DNA from: Acholeplasmatales bacterium
GTDB lineage: Bacteria > Bacillota_I > Bacilli_A > Acholeplasmatales > Anaeroplasmataceae
DNA length: 6,534 bases
Direction of reading: 5' to 3'
NCBI GenBank assembly: GCA_024696565.1
Contig: JAILGR010000253.1
Location: forward strand, 1 to 6,534
Position 1 is the first letter of the stretch. Each line of letters opens with the position of its first letter. The notes beneath the pieces were generated by a model. The model was not told the origin of the DNA. It saw nothing but the letters and a program-made list of their open reading frames with translations, and ran no database searches. Positions 1 through 5,612 of this stretch are shown piece by piece. Made by a program: the position numbers and the translations under genes.

Positions 1-43
1 CATACATATGGTAAGTCATACTATCAGATAATACCTTAAACAT
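1..43 (+). pseudogene. polC: Upstream polC remnant in shifted reading frames
   Basis: All three forward frames are closed here: TAA at 29-31 (frame of the downstream ORF), TAA at 12-14 and TAA at 37-39. Yet codons 18-41, read one frame off, give ILSDNTLN. Joined to MYGGEARCLKSIL from 44, this aligns without gaps to the Bacillus subtilis PolC stretch LVSLSHIQYFYRVPRIPRSQL, as I recall it. Codons 7-15, in the third frame, give YGK, where B. subtilis has LYK. The pattern fits two single-base losses (or equivalent indels), near 16-17 and 42-43. Either the sequence is poor at this edge or the gene is genuinely broken. The alignment is from memory and short. Confidence 0.5.
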
Positions 44-2620
44 ATGTATGGTGGTGAGGCTAGATGCTTAAAGAGTATTTTAAATCAATATAGAGATGGT
101 ATATTAGTAGGATCTTCTTGTGCTAATGGTAAAGTTTTTGAAATGGCCTTAAATAGAAGTCAAGAAGAATTAGAAGAAGCAATTTCTTATTATGATTATA
201 TTGAGGTTCAACCACCTTTAGCCTATAAACAATATTTTGTTGAAATGCCTGATGCTGAAAACAGAATAAAAGAAGTTATAACTAAAATAATTACTACTGC
301 CAAAGCTATGGGTAAAATTGTAGTTGCAACTTCAGATTGTCACTACCTAAGACCAAGACTTAAAAAATATCGTGATATTTTAATTGATAGTCCTCAAATT
401 GGTGGTGGGCAACATCCACTTGCCAATGCTTTTAAAAAGAATTCTACTCCAGATATGCATTTAAGAACCACAGAAGAAATGCTAGATGAATTTAGTTTCT
501 TAGATAAAGCATTAGCTTATGAAATAGTTGTTACTAATACTAATTTAATTGCTGATTCAATTGAAATGTTTAATGCATTTAAACCAGATATGTTTGCTCC
601 AAGAGATGATGAATTTAAGAATAATTTCTTACATATTGAATCTATTGAGGAAGAAACAAGAAGAATTGTTGAGGAAACATGTAAGAATTTATATGGAGAA
701 AATCCACATCCAATTGTAAGAAAAAGATTAGATCATGAATTAAATTGTATTATTTCTAATGGATATGCATCTATTTATTATATTTGTCATTTAATGGTTA
801 AAAAGTCATTAGAGGATGGTTATCTAGTAGGTTCTAGAGGATCTGTTGGTTCATCTTTAGTTGCAACAATGATGAATATTTCAGAAATCAATCCTTTAGC
901 ACCTCATTATCGTTGTAAAAAATGTCATTTCCATACCTTTAAAATGAGAAATGATGAAATAGAAACTTATGGTTTAACTGATATTGAAAAGCCATTCCAA
1001 GAAATGTTAAGGGCTGTTGGTTCAGGATATGACTTACCTGATGCCGTTTGCCCTGTTTGTGGAGCACCACTAGCTAAAGATGGTCATGATATTCCATTTG
1101 AAACTTTCTTAGGATTTAATGGTGATAAGACACCAGATATTGACTTAAACTTCTCAGGTGAATATCAAGCTCAAGCTCATGAATATGTAAGAACTGTATT
1201 TGGTCCTGAAAATGCCTTTAGAGCTGGTACCGTAGGAACTATTGCTGATAAGAATGCATATGGTTATGTTAAAGGATATTGTGAAAGAAATAAGATTGAT
1301 TTAAGAGAATGTGAAATTGATCGTATTGCTAAATATTTAATCGGTATTAAACGTTCAACTGGACAACACCCAGGTGGTATTGTTGTAGTACCACACTATG
1401 TTGATATTTATGATGTTACACCAGTACAATATCCAGCTGATGATACAGAAAAGCCATGGCGAACTACTCATTTCGATTATCACTCCTTTGAACAAAACTT
1501 ACTTAAGTTTGATATTTTAGGCCATGATGATCCAACTTTAATTAAATATTTTATGGATTATGTTCATCTTCATCAAGAGGATTTCCCATTCTCTAATCCT
1601 CAAGATATTCCAATTGATGATAAGAATTTATATAGATTATTCTATGATCCAAGTGTTATAGGTGTTACTGCTGAAGATATTGATTCTAAGGTAGCATCAT
1701 ATGCTGTACCTGAGCTTGGAACAAATTTCGTAAGAGGAATGCTTGTTGAAACTTTCCCTAAGACATTTGCCGAATTAGTAAAAATATCAGGTTTGTCTCA
1801 TGGTACTAACGTATGGGCTAATAATGCTCAGGAATTAGTTAATTCTAGAACTGAATTTGGCGAAATTAAATTTGAACAAATAATTGGTTGTCGTGACGAT
1901 ATTATGGTCGATTTGATGCAGATGGGTCTTGATCCACTTCAATCATTTAAGATTATGGAATTTGTTAGAAAAAATAAGAAAAAATCTGACCCTGAGGGTT
2001 GGATTAAATATCAAGAATATATGAGAGAAAAGAAAGTACCTGAGTGGTATATTTGGTCTTGTGGAATGATTGAATACATGTTCCCTAAGGCCCACGCTAC
2101 TGCATATTGTATGATGAGTTTACGTATAGCTTGGTTTAAGGTATATGCTCCAACATTATTCTATAGTGCTTGGTTCTCAAAAAGAGCTAAGGGTCATGTT
2201 GTTCAAGCTTATTTAGGTGGTAAGGTTATGATTCGCCAAACTATGGAAGAATTAAAAAATAAACCTGGTAAGACTGCAACAGATGATGATAAATATACTG
2301 CACTACAAGTGGCACTAGAATGTGTAGCTAGAGGTATTAAATTCTTACCTGTTGATGTTATGAAATCATCTGCTACAACCTTTGATCCTGAAGATGGTAA
2401 TTTACGTATTCCATTTAGTGCTGTTGATTCATTAGGTGAAAGTATTGCTTATGATATTGTAAATAAAAGAGAAGAGCGTCCATTTACATCTAAAGAGGAT
2501 GTAAAGAATAGAACAAGATTAAATCAATCATTGTTTGAAGAATTTGCTATTAATCATTATTTTGGTGACTTACCAGATGAGGATTTAGAAAAAGAAGAAG
2601 GATTATTTGCCCTTCTATAA
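44..2620 (+). CDS. polC: DNA polymerase III alpha subunit, PolC type (C-terminal ~858 residues; 5' end missing or broken)
   Basis: This is the replicative DNA polymerase of low-GC Gram-positives, which extends DNA at the fork in complex with the sliding clamp. Residue numbers count from the ATG at 44. The end of the PHP domain is present (VATSDCHYL, 94-102), then SRGSVGSSLVAT (264-275), a four-Cys zinc site (C291, C294, C336, C339), the catalytic DxD in PDIDLNFSGE (D365, D367), STGQHPGG (438-445) and the third catalytic Asp in FDILGHDD (D490). GCRDDIMV, YMFPKAHATAY and the SSATTF region follow in the order known from Bacillus PolC. Full-length PolC is about 1,430-1,460 residues, so the N-terminal domain, first PHP part and DEDD exonuclease are absent. 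ATG 44 is almost certainly not the true start: no Shine-Dalgarno precedes it and homology seems to continue upstream in other frames. The last residues (EGLFALL) only loosely resemble the QLSLF clamp-binding tail. A terminator follows directly, so nothing downstream is co-transcribed with it. Identity is very secure; start is not. Confidence 0.95.
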   Translation: MYGGEARCLKSILNQYRDGILVGSSCANGKVFEMALNRSQEELEEAISYYDYIEVQPPLAYKQYFVEMPDAENRIKEVITKIITTAKAMGKIVVATSDCHYLRPRLKKYRDILIDSPQIGGGQHPLANAFKKNSTPDMHLRTTEEMLDEFSFLDKALAYEIVVTNTNLIADSIEMFNAFKPDMFAPRDDEFKNNFLHIESIEEETRRIVEETCKNLYGENPHPIVRKRLDHELNCIISNGYASIYYICHLMVKKSLEDGYLVGSRGSVGSSLVATMMNISEINPLAPHYRCKKCHFHTFKMRNDEIETYGLTDIEKPFQEMLRAVGSGYDLPDAVCPVCGAPLAKDGHDIPFETFLGFNGDKTPDIDLNFSGEYQAQAHEYVRTVFGPENAFRAGTVGTIADKNAYGYVKGYCERNKIDLRECEIDRIAKYLIGIKRSTGQHPGGIVVVPHYVDIYDVTPVQYPADDTEKPWRTTHFDYHSFEQNLLKFDILGHDDPTLIKYFMDYVHLHQEDFPFSNPQDIPIDDKNLYRLFYDPSVIGVTAEDIDSKVASYAVPELGTNFVRGMLVETFPKTFAELVKISGLSHGTNVWANNAQELVNSRTEFGEIKFEQIIGCRDDIMVDLMQMGLDPLQSFKIMEFVRKNKKKSDPEGWIKYQEYMREKKVPEWYIWSCGMIEYMFPKAHATAYCMMSLRIAWFKVYAPTLFYSAWFSKRAKGHVVQAYLGGKVMIRQTMEELKNKPGKTATDDDKYTALQVALECVARGIKFLPVDVMKSSATTFDPEDGNLRIPFSAVDSLGESIAYDIVNKREERPFTSKEDVKNRTRLNQSLFEEFAINHYFGDLPDEDLEKEEGLFALL

Positions 2621-2626
2621 AATTTG

Positions 2627-2668
2627 GCGTTTGTGTGAATTTGTGTTAAATTTACCAAACGCTTTTTT
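2627..2668 (+). terminator. Rho-independent terminator of polC
   Basis: The outer stem GCGTTTG (2627-2633) pairs with CAAACGC (2656-2662). After a single bulged T at 2634, an inner stem 2635-2642 (GTGAATTT) pairs with 2648-2655 (AAATTTAC), including one G-T pair, around a 5-nt loop (2643-2647). Six T residues follow (2663-2668). It begins 6 nt after the polC stop. Stem length, U tract and position make it a convincing intrinsic terminator separating polC from the next gene. Confidence 0.9.
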
Positions 2669-2685
2669 ATATGAATTAAAAAATA

Positions 2686-2691
2686 TATAAT
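2686..2691 (+). promoter_or_regulatory. Candidate -10 box for the Bax inhibitor-1 family gene
   Basis: A perfect TATAAT lies 26 nt before the TTG start and just after the polC terminator, where a promoter is needed. The -35 is not convincing: a 17-bp spacer lands on the terminator's T run (2663-2668). In such AT-rich DNA a TATAAT alone is weak evidence. Confidence 0.35.
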
Positions 2692-2704
2692 ATAGATAGT
2701 ATTT

Positions 2705-2710
2705 GGAGGT
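2705..2710 (+). promoter_or_regulatory. Ribosome binding site that fixes the TTG start
   Basis: GGAGGT is a near-perfect Shine-Dalgarno, 7 nt before TTG 2718 and 4 nt before TTG 2715. It rules out the upstream TTG at 2703, which would place the site inside the coding region. No ATG or GTG lies at a usable distance, so initiation at TTG is required. Confidence 0.85.
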
Positions 2711-2717
2711 GGTTTTG

Positions 2718-3443
2718 TTGAATAGCTATTATTCTTATGTAAAAACAAACGAAACATATTTAGATAATGCAAAGCATGCTACATATGCTGGAATTACAAT
2801 CAAAACTGGTATTTTATTATTTATAACAATTGCAGTTGGTATAGGTGTTTCTTTCTTATTACCATATATTGCCCCTGAAAAGGTTTCTGTATTTATATAT
2901 TCACTTATGGGGGCTGGAATAGTAGGTATGATTAGTGCTCTATTAGGTAGATTTATTCCTAAAATTGCTATCCTATGTGGTTTTATATATTCAGTAGCAA
3001 TGGGAGCTATGCTAGGTACTATTACTACTTTAGTGAATTTTTATTATCCAGGTGCTGGTACATTATCTATTAGTGCAACAGTTATTATTTTTGCAATTAT
3101 GCTAGTTTTATATGCCTTTGGTATCATTAGAAATGGTTCAATCATTAGGATGATTGCATTTGGTATTATAGCTTCAGTATTAGCATTATTTATTTTTGAT
3201 TTAATATATATATTAGCTACAGGTAGTAGCGATTATGGAATCTATATTGCCATTCAAGCATTATTACTAATTTATGGTGTTATCACATTAACATTTAATT
3301 TTGCTGAGGCAGAAGCTGTTGTTAAATATGGTGCTTCTAAAGAATCAGAGTGGAGTGTTGCACTTGGAATGGAAGTGTCATTAATATATATTTACATTTA
3401 TATTTTAAGAATAGTAATTTTTATTATGGGAAATAGAAGATAG
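2718..3443 (+). CDS. Bax inhibitor-1/YccA family membrane protein
   Basis: This 241-residue integral membrane protein has about seven hydrophobic helices: roughly 31-50, 58-78, 83-105, 118-137, 145-166, 174-193 and 214-236. The short N-terminus carries HATYAGITIKTG (20-31), and the C-terminus has AEAEAVVKYGASKESEWSVALG (196-217) followed by a final helix ending in basic residues. Both match the Bax1-I-like bacterial family (Pfam BaxI_1), where 'A-(T/F)-x-G-x-x-x-KTG' and 'G-A-P-x-x-x-E-W-x-x-A-x-G' are typical. The superfamily includes BsYetJ, a pH-sensitive calcium leak channel, and E. coli YccA, an FtsH modulator; the role of this branch is unknown. The usual acidic LDFD-x-IE after helix six is here TFNFAEAE, so the first Asp is replaced by Asn. 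I chose TTG 2718 because of its spacing from GGAGGT; TTG 2715 is possible. It appears monocistronic between two terminators. Family assignment is confident, function is not. Confidence 0.85.
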   Translation: MNSYYSYVKTNETYLDNAKHATYAGITIKTGILLFITIAVGIGVSFLLPYIAPEKVSVFIYSLMGAGIVGMISALLGRFIPKIAILCGFIYSVAMGAMLGTITTLVNFYYPGAGTLSISATVIIFAIMLVLYAFGIIRNGSIIRMIAFGIIASVLALFIFDLIYILATGSSDYGIYIAIQALLLIYGVITLTFNFAEAEAVVKYGASKESEWSVALGMEVSLIYIYIYILRIVIFIMGNRR

Positions 3444-3460
3444 CTTTGCTATCTTTTTTT
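3437..3460 (+). terminator. Rho-independent terminator overlapping the stop codon of the Bax inhibitor-1 family gene
   Basis: AAGATAGC (3437-3444) pairs perfectly with GCTATCTT (3448-3455) around a TTT loop, followed by T to 3460. The upstream arm includes the last Arg codons and the TAG stop (3441-3443), so the terminator is partly coding. Confidence 0.88.
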
Positions 3461-3483
3461 CATTATTTACAATTGTTATTTCA

Positions 3484-3512
3484 TTGAAGTAGTATTAAAA
3501 AAATGGTAAAAT
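3484..3512 (+). promoter_or_regulatory. Sigma-A-type promoter of the yqeY-hydrolase unit
   Basis: TTGAAG (3484-3489), a 17-bp spacer and TAAAAT (3507-3512), with an extended -10 TG at 3504-3505. Transcription should begin near 3519, leaving a leader of about 19 nt that holds the ribosome binding site. The -35 sits inside TTTCATTGAA (3479-3488), which recurs at the downstream promoter. Spacing and location after a terminator support it. Confidence 0.7.
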
Positions 3513-3520
3513 TAAAGAGT

Positions 3521-3528
3521 AAAGGAAG
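3521..3528 (+). promoter_or_regulatory. Ribosome binding site deciding the yqeY start
   Basis: AAAGGAAG lies 9 nt before ATG 3538. An in-frame TTG at 3529 directly abuts this site and cannot be the start, so the ATG is preferred. Confidence 0.75.
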
Positions 3529-3537
3529 TTGATTTAT

Positions 3538-3963
3538 ATGATATTTGAAGAATTACAAAAAGAAAATATTAAAACTATGAAAGAGCATGATAAAGTAGCT
3601 CATGAAATCATCGCTTTAGTATTTGGTAAATGTAAAAATGAAGCAATTGATGGTGCATATCCTGATAGAAAATTACCAGATGCGCAAACATTAAAAATTA
3701 TTCAAAAGACTATTAAAGAATTAGAAGAAGAAAAAACAGCTTTTGAAAAAGCTAATCGTGAAGAAAAGGTATTAGAACTTGCAAGACAAAAGTCTATATT
3801 AGAAGCTTATTTACCTAAGCAATTATCTGAAGAAGAAATTAGAAATATTATTTCATCATTAAGTGATAAATCTATTCCTTCAGTAATGAAGCATTTTAAA
3901 GCTAATTATGCAGGACAAGTAGATAATAGCTTAGTATCTAAGATAGCAAAAGAATTCAATTAA
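3538..3963 (+). CDS. yqeY: YqeY/GatB-like domain protein
   Basis: The 141-residue soluble protein matches the stand-alone YqeY family, which resembles the C-terminal tail domain of GatB, the tRNA-dependent amidotransferase subunit. In GatB that domain contacts tRNA; the role of free YqeY is not well established. The N-terminus MIFEELQKENIKTMKEHDK fits the family pattern (short helix, then K-x-K-D). A long charged helical stretch (about 49-90) leads to the hallmark LEAYLPKQLSEEEI (88-101). The C-terminal part, GQVDNSLVSKIAKEF (126-140), corresponds to the usual G-R-A-D-G-K-L-V segment. Length is close to the family norm (about 147). In Bacillus yqeY follows rpsU; here it does not, because only about 75 nt separate it from the upstream terminator. 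It is first in a unit with the hydrolase, 20 nt apart with no terminator between. Confidence 0.9.
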   Translation: MIFEELQKENIKTMKEHDKVAHEIIALVFGKCKNEAIDGAYPDRKLPDAQTLKIIQKTIKELEEEKTAFEKANREEKVLELARQKSILEAYLPKQLSEEEIRNIISSLSDKSIPSVMKHFKANYAGQVDNSLVSKIAKEFN

Positions 3964-3983
3964 TGTATTAAGGGGTATTTATT

Positions 3984-4862
3984 ATGGAGAGTATAACAAT
4001 TAAGGCAACAGATGGATTATTATTACATTGCTTATACAAAAAGGCCGAAAAGCCAAGAGCTATTTGTCAAATAATGCATGGTATGTGTGAGCATAAAGAA
4101 AGATATATTGAATTGATTGAAGCTTTAGCTAATAATGGTATAACTACTATTATTTCAGATATGAGAGGTCATGGAGAAAGTATTAATCAAGATTATCAAT
4201 TAGGTCAAGTAGGAGAAATTGATTTATTAGTTAGTGATCAATATCAAGTAACTACTTATTTAAAGAAACATAATCCCAATTTGCCTATGTATATATTTTC
4301 TCATTCAATGGGAACTCTAATATCTAGAGCTTATATTGAAAAACATGATGATGAAGTTGAAAGATTAATTTTATCTGGTACAGTATGTTATAATCCTGGA
4401 GTATGGATTGGCGTTATGGCTGCCAAATTAAAATCAATTGGTAAAGGAAAAAATAAATATTCTAAATTATTGTGGATGATGTCAAATAATGCATCATCAG
4501 ATCCAAGCTTAGATTGGTTAAGTTATAGTAAAAAGAATGTTGAAAATTATACTAATGACCCTTTATGTGGTTTTAAATTTACTAATTTTAGTAATAAAGT
4601 GTTATTCCAATTGAATTATAATTTACATAAAAGAAAAAGATATGAAGTTAAAAATCCTACATTAAGAATATTATCTATTTCTGGTGTTGATGATAGAACA
4701 ACAGGCGGAGAAAAAGGCTTAAGGGATACTATGAAGACTTTATTATTAATTGGATATCCTGATTTAAAATATATTACATATAAGGGTATGCGTCATGAAA
4801 TCTTACAAGAAGATGATCATCAAGTTGTAATTGATGATATTTTGAAGTTTTTTGGCGAATAG
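3984..4862 (+). CDS. Alpha/beta hydrolase, monoacylglycerol lipase / lysophospholipase-like
   Basis: This 292-residue cytosolic-looking serine hydrolase has no signal peptide or membrane segment. It fits the Hydrolase_4 (monoglyceride lipase-like) family, which cleaves acyl esters such as monoacylglycerols or lysophospholipids; the true substrate cannot be read from sequence. The oxyanion-hole region is MHGMCEHKERY (31-41), followed by DMRGHGES (59-66). The nucleophile elbow is SHSMG with S108 as nucleophile, the likely acid is D237 in SGVDDRTTGGEKG (233-245), and the base is H271 in GMRHEIL (268-274), so the triad is complete. The region between about 135 and 220 is the variable cap. The elbow has Ser instead of the usual first Gly of GHSMG. 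AAGGGG at 3970-3975 is 8 nt before the ATG. It follows yqeY by 20 nt and is probably co-transcribed; I see no functional link between the two. Confidence 0.88.
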   Translation: MESITIKATDGLLLHCLYKKAEKPRAICQIMHGMCEHKERYIELIEALANNGITTIISDMRGHGESINQDYQLGQVGEIDLLVSDQYQVTTYLKKHNPNLPMYIFSHSMGTLISRAYIEKHDDEVERLILSGTVCYNPGVWIGVMAAKLKSIGKGKNKYSKLLWMMSNNASSDPSLDWLSYSKKNVENYTNDPLCGFKFTNFSNKVLFQLNYNLHKRKRYEVKNPTLRILSISGVDDRTTGGEKGLRDTMKTLLLIGYPDLKYITYKGMRHEILQEDDHQVVIDDILKFFGE

Positions 4863-4870
4863 AGTTTTCA

Positions 4871-4898
4871 TTGAAAAATATATTCATTATGATAGAAT
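4871..4898 (+). promoter_or_regulatory. Sigma-A-type promoter of the alarmone synthetase-map-cca unit
   Basis: TTGAAA (4871-4876), a 16-bp spacer and TAGAAT (4893-4898), with TG of an extended -10 at 4890-4891. The start of transcription should fall near 4905, only about 9 nt before the ATG. The -35 lies in a short palindrome, TTTTCATTGAAAA (4865-4877). Some read-through from the hydrolase gene is also likely, since no clear terminator separates them. Confidence 0.68.
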
Positions 4899-4904
4899 AC
4901 TAAT

Positions 4905-4910
4905 GGTGAT
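4905..4910 (+). promoter_or_regulatory. Ribosome binding site of the alarmone synthetase gene (GGTGAT type)
   Basis: GGTGAT is complementary to the ATCACC part of the 16S 3' end rather than the CCTCC core, which explains why it sits only 3 nt from ATG 4914. It would be at the extreme 5' end of the predicted transcript. It supports the ATG at 4914, although the site is weak. Confidence 0.5.
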
Positions 4911-4913
4911 AGC

Positions 4914-5612
4914 ATGATATTACAAAAGAATACTAGTCCTAGTTATAATCAAATTGAAGATAATTTAGAGACTATGACTAATGAAGAAAAAGAATTAATA
5001 AAAGAATATTTAAAAATTGAAAAATGTTATCGTTATGCCTTAAGAGAAATGTCAGCAAGGCTTGAGAATCTAGATGATAATTGTTCATTACATTTTGCAC
5101 ATAATCCAATTCACCATATTGAATCTAGAGTTAAAACTCCAGCTTCAATTATCGAAAAAATGAGAAGAAGAGGTTATCCTTTTAGTATCGATACATTACA
5201 AGATAAAGTATATGATATTGCCGGAATGAGAGTAATTTGTAATTATATTAATGATATTTATCAAATTATTACTTTAATGAAACAACAAAAGGATTTGAAA
5301 ATCAGATTAAGCAAAGATTATATTTTACATCCAAAAGCAACAGGATATAGGTCACTACATATTGTTTTTGAGATGCAAATATATGTGGATAATAAACAAG
5401 TAATGGTTCCTATTGAAATTCAATTTAGAACTATTGCTATGGATATGTGGGCATCACTTGAACATGAACTTAGATATAAATCTAAAAAGAATGAATTTTC
5501 AGATGAAGATAAAGATAAGCTAAAGCTTTATTCTGATGAACTATATCAAATAGATAAGAATATGCAAAGAATGTACATTTCTAAGATTATAGAGGAAGAA
5601 GACAATGATTGA
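4914..5612 (+). CDS. Small alarmone synthetase, GTP pyrophosphokinase (RelQ/RelP-like)
   Basis: The 232-residue protein transfers pyrophosphate from ATP to GTP or GDP, making (p)ppGpp for the stringent response. It contains a RelA/SpoT synthetase domain only: no HD hydrolase, TGS or ACT domain, so it can make but not degrade the alarmone. Motifs are ESRVKTPASIIEKMRRRG (70-87), the metal-binding DIAGMRV (101-107), HPKATGYRSLH (139-149), IEIQFRT (167-173) and MWASLEHELRYKSK (178-191), all in the order seen in B. subtilis SasB (RelQ) and SasA (RelP). The acidic, Lys-rich C-terminus (196-232) is probably helical. About 38 residues precede the domain, longer than in SasB; a downstream start at Met21 (ATG 4974) is possible but lacks a ribosome site. 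The gene ends in TGA inside the start of map. Class is certain; RelQ versus RelP is not resolved. Confidence 0.92.
   Translation: MILQKNTSPSYNQIEDNLETMTNEEKELIKEYLKIEKCYRYALREMSARLENLDDNCSLHFAHNPIHHIESRVKTPASIIEKMRRRGYPFSIDTLQDKVYDIAGMRVICNYINDIYQIITLMKQQKDLKIRLSKDYILHPKATGYRSLHIVFEMQIYVDNKQVMVPIEIQFRTIAMDMWASLEHELRYKSKKNEFSDEDKDKLKLYSDELYQIDKNMQRMYISKIIEEEDND
5592..5598 (+). promoter_or_regulatory. Ribosome binding site of map inside the upstream gene
   Basis: GAGGAAG lies within the Glu-rich last codons of the alarmone synthetase gene and is 6 nt before ATG 5605. It supports the long N-terminal form of the aminopeptidase and suggests translational coupling. Confidence 0.7.

Noticed and set aside
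2703..2717. Upstream start for the membrane protein (TTG 2703)
   Set aside because: It would place the GGAGGT ribosome site inside the coding region and leave no site upstream.
2557..2772. Reverse-strand open frame of 71 codons
   Set aside because: It covers the end of polC, its terminator and the start of the membrane protein gene. Its translation is low-complexity with no recognisable domain, and the forward-strand genes and hairpin fully explain the region.
3386..3415. AT-rich stretch encoding IYIYIYIL as a tandem repeat
   Set aside because: It is a short run of Ile/Tyr codons in the final membrane helix with no exact repeat unit.
4865..4877. TTTTCATTGAAAA as a terminator after the hydrolase gene
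   Set aside because: The symmetry leaves a 1-nt centre, so no stable hairpin of that size can form, and no T tract follows. It overlaps a good -35 box instead.
5605..5612. Possible alternative genetic code (TGA as Trp)
   Set aside because: Reading through the TGA at 5610-5612 would add only two residues, so that site alone is not decisive. However, all conserved Trp residues in every gene use TGG and no long frame contains an internal TGA, unlike AT-rich genomes with the Mycoplasma code.
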